From the NCBI GenBank assembly GCA_965226285.1, contig CBDDCQ010000006.1:496001-560000 (forward strand): 64,000 nt of DNA, read 5' to 3'. How positions within the stretch are numbered: the stretch's first letter is position 1; each line of letters opens with the position of its first letter. Source of the DNA: CBDDCQ01 sp965226285 (lineage in GTDB: Bacteria; Bacteroidota; Bacteroidia; Flavobacteriales; Ichthyobacteriaceae). The notes under the pieces are model-generated. The model saw only the letters and a program-made list of their open reading frames with translations. It did no database searches and was not told where the DNA came from. The position numbers and the translations under genes are program-made. Shown one piece after another: positions 30,228 through 38,623 of the stretch.

Positions 30228-31337
30228 ATGAAATATTATATTATTGCAGGAGAAACTTCAGGAGATTTACACGCTTCTAACCTTATAAAGCATATTAAAC
30301 AAAACGACATAAATGCAGAATTTAGAGGTTGGGGAGGTGAAATGATGCAAGCTCAAGGAGCTACCCTAGTCAAGCACTACAAAGAATTAGCCATTATGGG
30401 TTTTATAGAAGTAGTGCTAAAAATACGAGTAGTTTTAAATAACATCAAATTTTGCAAAAAAGATATTAAAAAGTATCGACCTGATTGCGTTATATTTATA
30501 GATTATCCAGGGTTCAACCTAAGAATAGCTCCTTTTGTAAAATCATTGGGCATTAAAACTTTTTATTACATATCTCCTAAAATATGGGCATGGAAGCAGT
30601 CTAGAGTGAAAATTATACGGAAAAACATCGATAAAATGTTTGTCATTTTACCTTTCGAGAAAGATTTTTACAAGCAATTTGATGTAGCAGTAGATTTTGT
30701 AGGAAATCCCCTTTTAGATGCTATAAATGAAACAAAAACCATTTCAAAGAAAAATTTTATAGACAAAAACCACTTAAAAGATAAGCCTATTATAGCTCTT
30801 TTGCCCGGTAGTAGAAAAGGTGAAATATCAGCGATACTTCCACAAATGCTATCGCAAGTAAAATACTATGCAGATTATCAGTTTGTTATTGCAAGGACTC
30901 TATCGCAAAAGATAGAATTTTACAAATCGTTTATTCCAAATGACGTAGAGGTAAAAATAGTTACTGACCAAACTTATGACTTACTCAAACACAGTGATGC
31001 AGGACTCGTTACTTCAGGTACAGCAACCTTAGAAACAGCACTTTTTAGAGTTCCTCAAGTAGTGTGTTACAAAACAAGTAGAATTTCTTATGAAATAGCC
31101 AAGAGACTTGCAAAAGTCAAATATATTTCACTTGTAAATCTGATATTAAATAAACCTGTAGTTACAGAACTAATTCAGAATGACCTTAATGAAAAGAACT
31201 TAAAAAAAGAGTTACAAAGTGTTTTGGCAGAACCAAAACGACAAAATATGTTCAAATCGTATGATAAACTTATAGAGATGTTAGGAACTCAAGGGGCTTC
31301 TAAAAAAACAGCAGATTTAATAAAAAAATATGTTTAG
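30228..31337 (+). CDS. lpxB: Lipid-A-disaccharide synthase
   Basis: A 369-residue glycosyltransferase (GT19) that joins UDP-2,3-diacylglucosamine and lipid X into the lipid A disaccharide at the inner membrane face. Landmarks: YIIAGETSGDLHASNL at the start, FIDYPGFNLRIA, YYISPKIWAWKQSR, LLPGSRKGEI and TSGTATLETAL. Shows the organism makes lipopolysaccharide. Full length. Confidence 0.95.
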   Translation: MKYYIIAGETSGDLHASNLIKHIKQNDINAEFRGWGGEMMQAQGATLVKHYKELAIMGFIEVVLKIRVVLNNIKFCKKDIKKYRPDCVIFIDYPGFNLRIAPFVKSLGIKTFYYISPKIWAWKQSRVKIIRKNIDKMFVILPFEKDFYKQFDVAVDFVGNPLLDAINETKTISKKNFIDKNHLKDKPIIALLPGSRKGEISAILPQMLSQVKYYADYQFVIARTLSQKIEFYKSFIPNDVEVKIVTDQTYDLLKHSDAGLVTSGTATLETALFRVPQVVCYKTSRISYEIAKRLAKVKYISLVNLILNKPVVTELIQNDLNEKNLKKELQSVLAEPKRQNMFKSYDKLIEMLGTQGASKKTADLIKKYV

Positions 31338-31540
31338 TTGTAATTAAAAATTGTATTTTTATAATCAATGAGAGGCTACGCAGTACGGTCTATTCATATA
31401 TAAGAAATCATCTGAGGATTATTTTTTAGTTCAGAATAATAAATCAGAATAATAAAAAAGTATGAGTACGGTTTTTAAGTTTATGGTGTTCTTTATAAGA
31501 TTTTTCTCAAAAGCACCATCATTTAAAAATTTTTAAACAA

Positions 31541-32557
31541 ATGAAATTTACAAAAAAATGGGAAGAAGAAAAATTAAAGATAATAAAAATAGGTAATTTA
31601 GAGCTAAAAGACTTTCCATTGCTTTTGGCACCTATGGAAGATGTAAGTGACCCTCCTTTTAGAGCACTGTGCAAAAAGTTTGGTGCAGACCTTATGTTTA
31701 CTGAATTTATCTCATCTGAAGGATTGATAAGAGATTCCAAAAAAAGTGTAGAAAAATTAGATATTTACGATAATGAAAGACCTATAGGTATTCAGATATT
31801 TGGTGCAGAAATAGACTCGATGCGTAGATGTGCAGAAATAGTAGAACGAGCTAATCCCGATATTTTAGACATCAATTATGGCTGCCCAGTAAAAAAAGTA
31901 GTTTGTAAAGGGGCTGGAGCTGGAATACTTAAAGATATTCCCAAAATGATAAAACTCACCAAAGAGATTGTAAAAAGGACTAAATTACCTGTTACGGTAA
32001 AAACTAGGCTGGGATGGGACTCCGATAGCATAAAAATAGTCGAAATAGCCGAGAGATTGCAAGATGTAGGTATTAAGGCAATATCTATACATGGTAGAAC
32101 GAGAACTCAAATGTACAAAGGTGCTGCAGATTGGCATAAAATAGCAGAAGTGAAGAACAATCCAAGAATGCATATACCCGTATTTGCAAATGGAGATATA
32201 AATACCCCTGAAAAAGCAAAACAAATTAGAGATGATTTTGGTTTTGATGGAGCTATGATAGGTAGGGCAAGTATAGGCTATCCTTGGTTCTTTAGAGAGG
32301 TAAAACACGTCTTAAAAACAGGGGAATCCCTCGACCCTCCCACCATAAAAGAAAAGGTAGAAGTGTGCAAGAAGCACCTTGAAATGTCAATAGACTGGAA
32401 AGGAGAAACTCTGGGTATAAAAGAAACGCGAAGACATTATGCAAATTACTTTAGAGGAATTCCTCACTTTAAAGAATATAGACTTAAATTAGTTTCTACG
32501 GATGAACCTAAAATTCTTTTTGAAACCTTAGATGAAATATCGAGAAGATTTGTATAG
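31541..32557 (+). CDS. dusB: tRNA-dihydrouridine synthase, DusB-like
   Basis: A 338-residue FMN enzyme reducing uridines in tRNA D-loops. Landmarks: LLLAPMEDVSDPPFRALC (28-44), the active-site stretch NYGCPVKKV (Cys115), SIHGRTR and GAMIGRASIGYPW. About 15 residues precede the usual start; no other ATG is in frame, so I keep this one. Followed at 45 nt by folE. Confidence 0.93.
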   Translation: MKFTKKWEEEKLKIIKIGNLELKDFPLLLAPMEDVSDPPFRALCKKFGADLMFTEFISSEGLIRDSKKSVEKLDIYDNERPIGIQIFGAEIDSMRRCAEIVERANPDILDINYGCPVKKVVCKGAGAGILKDIPKMIKLTKEIVKRTKLPVTVKTRLGWDSDSIKIVEIAERLQDVGIKAISIHGRTRTQMYKGAADWHKIAEVKNNPRMHIPVFANGDINTPEKAKQIRDDFGFDGAMIGRASIGYPWFFREVKHVLKTGESLDPPTIKEKVEVCKKHLEMSIDWKGETLGIKETRRHYANYFRGIPHFKEYRLKLVSTDEPKILFETLDEISRRFV

Positions 32558-32563
32558 TTTTTA

Positions 32564-32571
32564 TACATTTG
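32564..32571 (+). promoter_or_regulatory. -7 box of folE, decides its start
   Basis: TACATTTG 31 nt before the ATG at 32602. A TTG within this box (32569) opens the same frame, but it lies inside the promoter and so is unlikely to be the start. Confidence 0.5.
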
Positions 32572-32601
32572 CAAACGTTGAATATTATATATAAACCTCA
32601 A

Positions 32602-33276
32602 ATGAGAGAAGAGCAAGAATACAATATAGAGGAAATAGGAGATAACCATATCGCTAAGTCTTATGAAACACCTATGTTAAAAACCGCTTTTGATAAGAGT
32701 GATGAGGAAAAGATTGAACTTATAGAAAAGAACTTCGCTCATATTATGAATATATTGGGGCTTGATTTATCAGATGATAGTCTTAAAGGAACACCAAAAA
32801 GAGTAGCTAAAATGTTTGTAAAAGAACTTTTTGCAGGGTTAAAACCTTGTAAAAAAACGCATTCTACTTTTGAGAATAAATACAATTATGATGAAATGTT
32901 AGTAGAGAAAAATATTGCGATATATTCTACTTGTGAGCATCATTTTTTGCCTATTATTGGTCGGGCTCATGTGGCTTATATATCTAAAGGAAGAGTAATA
33001 GGTTTATCAAAGATAAACAGAATTGTAGATTATTATGCCAAAAGACCCCAAGTGCAAGAACGCCTTACGATACAAATTGTAAGAAAGTTACAACAAGTTT
33101 TGGATACACAAGATGTAGCTTGTGTGATAGATGCGAAGCATTTGTGTGTAAATTCCAGAGGAATAAAAGATGTAGAAAGCAGTACCTTAACTACAGAATT
33201 TGGAGGAAAATTCAACGAAAAGAATACGAGGAAGGAACTACTAGATTATATAAAATTAAAAACCACTTTTGAGTAA
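32602..33276 (+). CDS. folE: GTP cyclohydrolase I
   Basis: A 224-residue enzyme converting GTP to dihydroneopterin triphosphate for folate or pterin synthesis. Zinc ligands lie in YSTCEHHFLPIIG (Cys and His) and KHLCVNSRG (second Cys); the GTP-binding RPQVQERLT stretch is present. The ATG at 32602 is chosen because the only upstream in-frame start is a TTG inside the promoter. Its TAA (33274-33276) overlaps the cysS start. Confidence 0.95.
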   Translation: MREEQEYNIEEIGDNHIAKSYETPMLKTAFDKSDEEKIELIEKNFAHIMNILGLDLSDDSLKGTPKRVAKMFVKELFAGLKPCKKTHSTFENKYNYDEMLVEKNIAIYSTCEHHFLPIIGRAHVAYISKGRVIGLSKINRIVDYYAKRPQVQERLTIQIVRKLQQVLDTQDVACVIDAKHLCVNSRGIKDVESSTLTTEFGGKFNEKNTRKELLDYIKLKTTFE

Positions 33277-34759
33277 ATATTTTAAAGAATACAAAAATTT
33301 GAGAATATACAATTCACTCTCTGGAGAGAAGGATATTTTTATACCTCATATTCAAAATCAAGTGAGAATGTATGTTTGTGGACCTACTGTATATAGTGAT
33401 GTTCATTTAGGGAATTGTAGAACATTCATATTTTTTGATGTAGTTTACAGGTATTTCAAACACTTGGGATTCAAAGTAAATTATATTCGCAATATTACAG
33501 ATGTGGGACACTTAGAAGATGATGCAGACGAAGGAGAAGATAAGATTTCTAAAAGAGCAAAACAGGAGAAAATAGATCCTTACAAAATCGCTCAAAGATA
33601 TACGGATGGATTCCATCAGATATTAAAAAAATTCAATAATTTAAAACCTAATGAAGAGCCTAAGGCTACCTTGCATATTCAAGAGCAAATTGAAATGATA
33701 GAACAGATCATTAAAAGGGGATTAGCCTATATAGTAGATGGTTCAGTCTATTTTGATGTATTTGAGTACAATAAAAAAGTAAAATATGGAGAATTGAGTG
33801 GAAGAGATATAGAGCAACTCATACACAATACAAGAGGTACAGAAGGGCAAAGAGATAAAAAAAATCCTCAAGATTTTGCACTTTGGAAAAAAGCATCGGA
33901 TACTCATATTATGAAATGGGACGCTCCTTGGAGTCAGGGATTTCCCGGATGGCATATAGAGTGCTCTGCCATGAGTAAAAAGTATTTGGGAGGTCAGTTT
34001 GAAATTCACGGTGGAGGAATGGATTTAAAATTCCCCCACCATGAATGTGAAATTGCACAATCTAAAGCTGCCGAAGATACTGCTCCTGCAAAGTATTGGA
34101 TGCATACGAATATGCTTACATTCAATGGAAAAAAGATGAGTAAATCTACAGGAAATACACTTTTGCCTAATGAGATATTCCAGGGAGAAAGTGATATTTT
34201 ATCTAAAAAATTTAGTCCAGCTGTGGTTAGGTTTTTTATGATGCAAGCACATTATAGAAGTATATTAGACTTTTCAAACGATGCCCTTTTGGCAGCAGAA
34301 AAGGGCTATGCTAAGCTATTCAATGCCTTAGAGGATTTAAAACAGATAGAACCTCATTCAAAATCTTCTGCACATTTAAGTATAGATAGGTGGAGATCGA
34401 GTTGCTACAAAGCTATCAATAATGATTTTAATACATCTATTCTTATAGCCCAATTATTTGAAGGAGTGCGGATGATTCATAAAATCAAAACAGATAAATT
34501 CCATATTTCCAAAGGTGATTTACAAATACTTAGTGATACTATGGAATCATTTGTATATGAAGTTTTGGGGCTTAAAGATCAAAGAGAAAACAATATACAA
34601 AACATTACTCAAGAAGAAATTCTAAATTTAATTCAGCAAAGAGAATCTGCTAGAATAGATAAAAATTGGGCATTATCCGATAAAATAAGAAATGACTTAA
34701 AAACCAAAGGAATCACGCTAAAAGATAGTGAAAACGGCACTACCTTTACTGTAGATTGA
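33269..34759 (+). CDS. cysS: Cysteinyl-tRNA synthetase
   Basis: A 496-residue class I synthetase. HIGH-type motif HLGN (after VYSD), KMSKS motif, and the zinc set spread over MYVCGPT, HIECSAM and HHECE. The conserved YNSLSGEK stretch precedes MYVCGPT, so the start must lie upstream of the first in-frame ATG. The only options are TTG at 33269, overlapping the folE stop by 8 nt, or TTG at 33299. The coupled TTG start is preferred. Confidence 0.94.
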   Translation: MSKYFKEYKNLRIYNSLSGEKDIFIPHIQNQVRMYVCGPTVYSDVHLGNCRTFIFFDVVYRYFKHLGFKVNYIRNITDVGHLEDDADEGEDKISKRAKQEKIDPYKIAQRYTDGFHQILKKFNNLKPNEEPKATLHIQEQIEMIEQIIKRGLAYIVDGSVYFDVFEYNKKVKYGELSGRDIEQLIHNTRGTEGQRDKKNPQDFALWKKASDTHIMKWDAPWSQGFPGWHIECSAMSKKYLGGQFEIHGGGMDLKFPHHECEIAQSKAAEDTAPAKYWMHTNMLTFNGKKMSKSTGNTLLPNEIFQGESDILSKKFSPAVVRFFMMQAHYRSILDFSNDALLAAEKGYAKLFNALEDLKQIEPHSKSSAHLSIDRWRSSCYKAINNDFNTSILIAQLFEGVRMIHKIKTDKFHISKGDLQILSDTMESFVYEVLGLKDQRENNIQNITQEEILNLIQQRESARIDKNWALSDKIRNDLKTKGITLKDSENGTTFTVD

Positions 34760-34859
34760 TAAAAATTTCACGGTAGAAATATGGCTTAGGCAGCTGATAC
34801 TTGAATTTACCACAAATATCAAAGAGTTACTTTTTAAACAGAATACACATTTTTTTTAT

Positions 34860-34867
34860 TAAATTTG
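34860..34867 (+). promoter_or_regulatory. -7 box of pepP
   Basis: Consensus TAAATTTG, 40 nt before the ATG; no clear TTG upstream. Confidence 0.45.
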
Positions 34868-34906
34868 CACACAATAGTATAATTGGGATTTAAATAAGAT
34901 ATAAAT

Positions 34907-36199
34907 ATGAAATATTTACCCATAGACAAATCATTATTTGTAGAAAATAGAAAGAGATTAGCAGACCGTATGTTGCCTAAATCTTTAGCAGTATTCAACT
35001 CTAATGATATAATCACTACGGGGGCTGATAGCATCATGCCTTTTTATCAGCATAGGGATATATTTTATATGTCTGGAGTAGATCAAGAAGAGAGTATTTT
35101 AATATTGTTTCCCGATTGTACAGAGCAATCACATAGAGAAATTTTATTTTTAAGGGAAACTAATGATCATATAGCTGTATGGGAAGGAGAAAAGTTAGAT
35201 AAAAAAGCTGCCTTTGAGATGAGTGGTATCGCTGCAGTGTACTGGTTACGAGATTTTGACAAAATATTTGTAACCCTTATGGCAGAGGCTGAAAATGTAT
35301 ATTTAAATACAAATGAGCACCTTAGAGCTAATACTATAGGAGAAACTAGAGACGATAGATTCAGAAAAAAATGTATGGAAGAGTATCCATTACACAATTA
35401 TAAAAGATTATCTCCTATGATGCATTATCTGCGTTCTATTAAAAATCCTATAGAGCTAAGTTTGATGCAAAAAGCTTGTGATATTACAGAAAAAGGCTTT
35501 AGAAGGCTTTTAAAATTTGTAAAACCAGACGTAATGGAATATGAAATAGAGGCAGAATTACTACATGAGTTTGTAAAAAATCGATCTAAAGGATTTGCTT
35601 ATACGCCTATTATAGGTTCAGGAAAAAATACCTGTGTATTACATTATATAGAAAATAATCAGAAGTGTAAAGAGGGAGATTTACTTCTTTTAGACACTGC
35701 TGCTGAGTACGCCAATTACGCTTCTGACCTTACGCGTACGATACCCGTAAATGGTAAGTTTACCGATAGGCAAAAAGCTGTATATAATGCTGTACTTTAT
35801 GTAAAAAAAGAGGCTCAAAAGTTATTAGTACCTGGAACTATGATGAAGGAGTATCATGTAGAAGTAGGAAAATTAATGGAGATAGAATTATTAAAACTCA
35901 AACTGATAGATAGAACAGATATTAAAAACCAAGATACTCAATGGCCTGCATATAAAAAATATTTTATGCATGGTACTTCACACTATATAGGATTAGATAC
36001 TCATGATGTAGGACTATGGAATATACCTATAGAAGCCAATATGGTATTTACTGTAGAGCCAGGCATTTATATACCTAGTGAAGGTTTAGGTATAAGATTA
36101 GAGGACAATGTGGTAATACAGGAAAAAGGCGAACCATTCAATTTAATGAGGAGAATACCCATTTTAATAGAAGAAATAGAACAAATAATGAATGAATAA
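34907..36199 (+). CDS. pepP: Xaa-Pro aminopeptidase
   Basis: A 430-residue M24B metallopeptidase that removes N-terminal residues preceding proline. The dinuclear metal ligands are visible: the two Asp of LLLDTAAEYANYASDLTRT, His in HGTSHYIGLD, Glu in TVEPGIYIP and Glu in GIRLEDNVV. The N-terminal creatinase domain (SIMPFYQHRDIFYMSGV) is complete. The last ~30 nt are repeated at 37057-37085 as the edge of a downstream tandem duplication. Confidence 0.94.
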   Translation: MKYLPIDKSLFVENRKRLADRMLPKSLAVFNSNDIITTGADSIMPFYQHRDIFYMSGVDQEESILILFPDCTEQSHREILFLRETNDHIAVWEGEKLDKKAAFEMSGIAAVYWLRDFDKIFVTLMAEAENVYLNTNEHLRANTIGETRDDRFRKKCMEEYPLHNYKRLSPMMHYLRSIKNPIELSLMQKACDITEKGFRRLLKFVKPDVMEYEIEAELLHEFVKNRSKGFAYTPIIGSGKNTCVLHYIENNQKCKEGDLLLLDTAAEYANYASDLTRTIPVNGKFTDRQKAVYNAVLYVKKEAQKLLVPGTMMKEYHVEVGKLMEIELLKLKLIDRTDIKNQDTQWPAYKKYFMHGTSHYIGLDTHDVGLWNIPIEANMVFTVEPGIYIPSEGLGIRLEDNVVIQEKGEPFNLMRRIPILIEEIEQIMNE

Positions 36200-36210
36200 A
36201 ATATTCATAT

Positions 36211-36218
36211 TATATTTG
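36211..36218 (+). promoter_or_regulatory. -7 box, lipoprotein gene copy 1
   Basis: TATATTTG, 33 nt before the ATG; the same box recurs in copy 2 at 37096. Confidence 0.5.
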
Positions 36219-36250
36219 CGAACTGTAAAACTTTAAAAATCTAAACTGTT

Positions 36251-36853
36251 ATGTATAATTTTTTGAAATCTTACTTAGTAATCTCATTAGTTGTAGCCTT
36301 GTTTTTAACCTTAATATTAATAGGTTGTGGCAGTAGTAAGGTGCCTGTTACAAGTGCTCCTAGTGGAGAAATAGAGATTAGCATTCCCTGTTCTGGACAG
36401 GAATATTTCACTACAAAGAAATATTTTAGGGCTAATGCTAATGGAGAGAGTTTAGACCAAATGACTGCTAAGAAAAAAGCACTTGCTAATGCAAGAGCTC
36501 AATTGGCAAGTGATATTAACTCTCTTATGAAGGTCGTTACTGATAACTATGTAAAGTCGGCAGAGTTCAATAATAGAGAAGAGGCTTTAGAAAGATTTGA
36601 ACAAAATGCTAGAACTGTAGTAAGAGAAAATTTGAGAGGAGTAAGGCAAATTTGTGAAAAAGCGGTGAGGGTAAAAGCTACTGGAAAATATAAATACTAT
36701 GTAGCTATTGAACTTTCTGCAGATGATTTGGTATCTGCTTATAACGAAAGACTATCAAAAGACCAAAGTCTAAAAATAGATTATAGCTATGAAAAGTTTA
36801 AGGAAACTTTTAATAGTGAAATGGATAAATTGGATGAGCAACAAGGTAGATAA
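36251..36853 (+). CDS. LPP20-like lipoprotein, copy 1
   Basis: A 200-residue lipoprotein: signal peptide with Cys26 in LILIGCGSSK, then a mature region with a KKKALANARAQLASDIN helix and a KYKYYVAIELSADDL strand. This pattern of small lipoproteins, in which Ala-rich helices precede a V/I-rich sheet, is found in the LPP20 family (assigned by resemblance only). No catalytic motif. Probably periplasmic, anchored in a membrane. About 95% identical to the second copy at 37138; the signal peptide differs by two inserted residues. Confidence 0.78.
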   Translation: MYNFLKSYLVISLVVALFLTLILIGCGSSKVPVTSAPSGEIEISIPCSGQEYFTTKKYFRANANGESLDQMTAKKKALANARAQLASDINSLMKVVTDNYVKSAEFNNREEALERFEQNARTVVRENLRGVRQICEKAVRVKATGKYKYYVAIELSADDLVSAYNERLSKDQSLKIDYSYEKFKETFNSEMDKLDEQQGR

Positions 36854-36882
36854 AACTAGTTTATTCTTTACGTTCAACTGCA

Positions 36883-36916
36883 AAAAAAGCCTTTGGAATT
36901 TCCAAAGGCTTTTTTA
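36883..36916 (+). terminator. Intrinsic terminator after lipoprotein copy 1
   Basis: AAAAAAGCCTTTGGAA and TTCCAAAGGCTTTTTT form a 16-bp stem with a very tight loop, ending in a T-run. Confidence 0.9.
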
Positions 36917-36929
36917 ACTATTATAATAT

Positions 36930-37055
36930 ATGCAGAATATAACTATAAAAATATTGATTCAAGGCTATGCTAATAAAGCAAACATATGTATTTTTATCTC
37001 ATTCGCATATAGACCATATATTACTTACAGGAGTTTTTGATAAAGCGGAGTTTAT
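36930..37055 (+). pseudogene. Truncated metallo-hydrolase remnant
   Basis: Begins with the same ATG context and first ~50 nt as the intact gene at 37811, jumps over about 135 nt, resumes in the part that encodes the SHSHIDH metal site and breaks off at the duplication junction. Frame and catalytic domain are lost. Confidence 0.85.
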
Positions 37056-37095
37056 CTTATATAGAAGAAATAATGAACGAATAAAATATTTATAT

Positions 37096-37103
37096 TATAT
37101 TTG
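37096..37103 (+). promoter_or_regulatory. -7 box, lipoprotein gene copy 2
   Basis: TATATTTG, 35 nt before the ATG, in the duplicated segment. Confidence 0.5.
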
Positions 37104-37137
37104 CAAAATATAAAACTTAAAAAACGTAAATTTAATT

Positions 37138-37734
37138 ATGTATAATTTTATGAAATCTTATTTGCTAATCCCATTAGTTGTAGCATTGTTTTTAACCTTA
37201 ATAGGTTGTGGTAGTAGTAAAGTACCTGTTACAAATGCTCCTAGTGGAGAAATAGAGATTAGCATTCCTTGTTCTGGACAGGAATATTTCACTACAAAAA
37301 AGTATTTTAGGGCTAATGCTAATGGAGAGAGTTTAGACCAAATGATTGCTAAGAAAAAAGCACTTGCTAATGCAAGAGCTCAATTAGCGAGTGATATTAA
37401 CTCTCTTGTGAAGGCAGTTACTGATAACTATGTAAAGTCGGCAGAGTTCAATAATAGAGAAGAAGCTTTAGAACGATTTGAACAAAATTCTAGAACTGTA
37501 GTAAGAGAAAATTTGAGAGGAGTAAGGCAAATTTGTGAAAAAGCGGTGAGGGTAAAAGCTACTGGAAAATATAAATACTATGTAGCTATTGAACTTTCTG
37601 CAGATGATTTGGTATCTGCTTATAACGAAAGATTATCAAAAGACCAAAGTCTAAAAATAGATTATAACTATGAAAAGTTTAAGGAAACTTTTAATAGTGA
37701 AATGGATAAATTGGATCAGCAACAAGGTAGATAA
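37138..37734 (+). CDS. LPP20-like lipoprotein, copy 2
   Basis: A 198-residue paralogue of the 36251 gene: lipobox Cys24 in TLIGCGSSK, same mature domain. Differences are few and conservative (MKVV to VKAV, NSR to NAR, NYE to SYE), so both copies are probably functional and the duplication is recent. Followed by its own terminator and the intact hydrolase gene. Confidence 0.78.
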   Translation: MYNFMKSYLLIPLVVALFLTLIGCGSSKVPVTNAPSGEIEISIPCSGQEYFTTKKYFRANANGESLDQMIAKKKALANARAQLASDINSLVKAVTDNYVKSAEFNNREEALERFEQNSRTVVRENLRGVRQICEKAVRVKATGKYKYYVAIELSADDLVSAYNERLSKDQSLKIDYNYEKFKETFNSEMDKLDQQQGR

Positions 37735-37764
37735 AACTAGTTTATTCTTTATGTTCAACTGCAA

Positions 37765-37795
37765 AAAAAGCCTTTGGAATCTCCAAAGGCTTTTT
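37765..37795 (+). terminator. Intrinsic terminator after lipoprotein copy 2
   Basis: AAAAAGCCTTTGGA-ATC-TCCAAAGGCTTTTT, 14-bp stem with T-run, 16 nt before the next ATG. Confidence 0.9.
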
Positions 37796-37810
37796 AACTA
37801 AATATAATAT

Positions 37811-38416
37811 ATGCAAAATATAACTATAAAAATATTGATTCAAGGCTATGCTCATAAAACAAACAATGGTTTTATAGCTAGTTCTACATGTTGCCTTGTA
37901 GAAACGCCCAAGGCTAAAATTATTACAGACCCAGGGTGTAATAGAAAAGCTTTATATAACGCCTTACAGCAATACAATTTAAAAACATCAGATATTGATT
38001 ATGTATTTTTATCTCATTCGCATATAGACCATATATTACTTGCGGGAGTTTTTGATAAAGCGGAGTTTATTACCTATGATTATAATTTAAGATATAAAGA
38101 CGATAGGATGCAGGTATTTGATAAATTTATGTTTGGAAGTGGATTAGAAATTATAGAAACACCTGGGCATACGTTTGAAGATTTATCGTTATTAGTCCAT
38201 ACGGAGCAGGGAATATATGTCATTGCAGGTGATGTTTTTTGGTGGTACAATGACGAGATTCAAGTAGTAGATGTCTATAAAAAAGATGAAGGAGAAATCA
38301 ATGACAATTTGATAAATAGCAGAAAATTACTCTTGGGTAAAGCAGACTATATTATACCTGGTCATGGTAGAGTTTTTCAAGTAAATAAAACAGCAAGAGA
38401 CAGTGATATTATTTAG
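37811..38416 (+). CDS. MBL-fold metallo-hydrolase
   Basis: A 201-residue metallo-beta-lactamase-fold protein. The dinuclear metal motif is SHSHIDH (His69, His71, Asp73, His74); further ligands lie in ETPGHTFEDLS, IAGDVFWW and IPGHGRVF. No signal peptide, so cytoplasmic. Small stand-alone members of this fold act as thioesterases, phosphodiesterases or glyoxalase-II-like enzymes; the substrate cannot be read. It comes directly after the lipoprotein terminator and may rely on read-through. Confidence 0.85.
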   Translation: MQNITIKILIQGYAHKTNNGFIASSTCCLVETPKAKIITDPGCNRKALYNALQQYNLKTSDIDYVFLSHSHIDHILLAGVFDKAEFITYDYNLRYKDDRMQVFDKFMFGSGLEIIETPGHTFEDLSLLVHTEQGIYVIAGDVFWWYNDEIQVVDVYKKDEGEINDNLINSRKLLLGKADYIIPGHGRVFQVNKTARDSDII

Positions 38417-38623
38417 ACAAGTTTTGCAGGGCTTGTAGTTTTTTAACCAAATCAACTATTCTTTGCAATATGTTTTATTTTAGGTATATTTATAAGTTTT
38501 TTTTAAATTCTCTTTTTAAATGTTGAAGTTTTATAATGGAGCCGAACATCTTTAGAAGCACTAAAAAAGTGTACTTTTTCCACTATTAACCGTTTCCAAT
38601 CTCATTTAACACAACAATATGGA

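Larger units (their letters stand above)
36166..37056 (+). repeat. Tandem duplication, upstream unit
   Basis: From the 3' end of pepP through a lipoprotein gene, its terminator and the start of a metallo-hydrolase gene. The unit recurs at 37057-38416, where the hydrolase is complete. The junction at 37057 joins hydrolase sequence to a second copy of the pepP tail. Confidence 0.8.
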
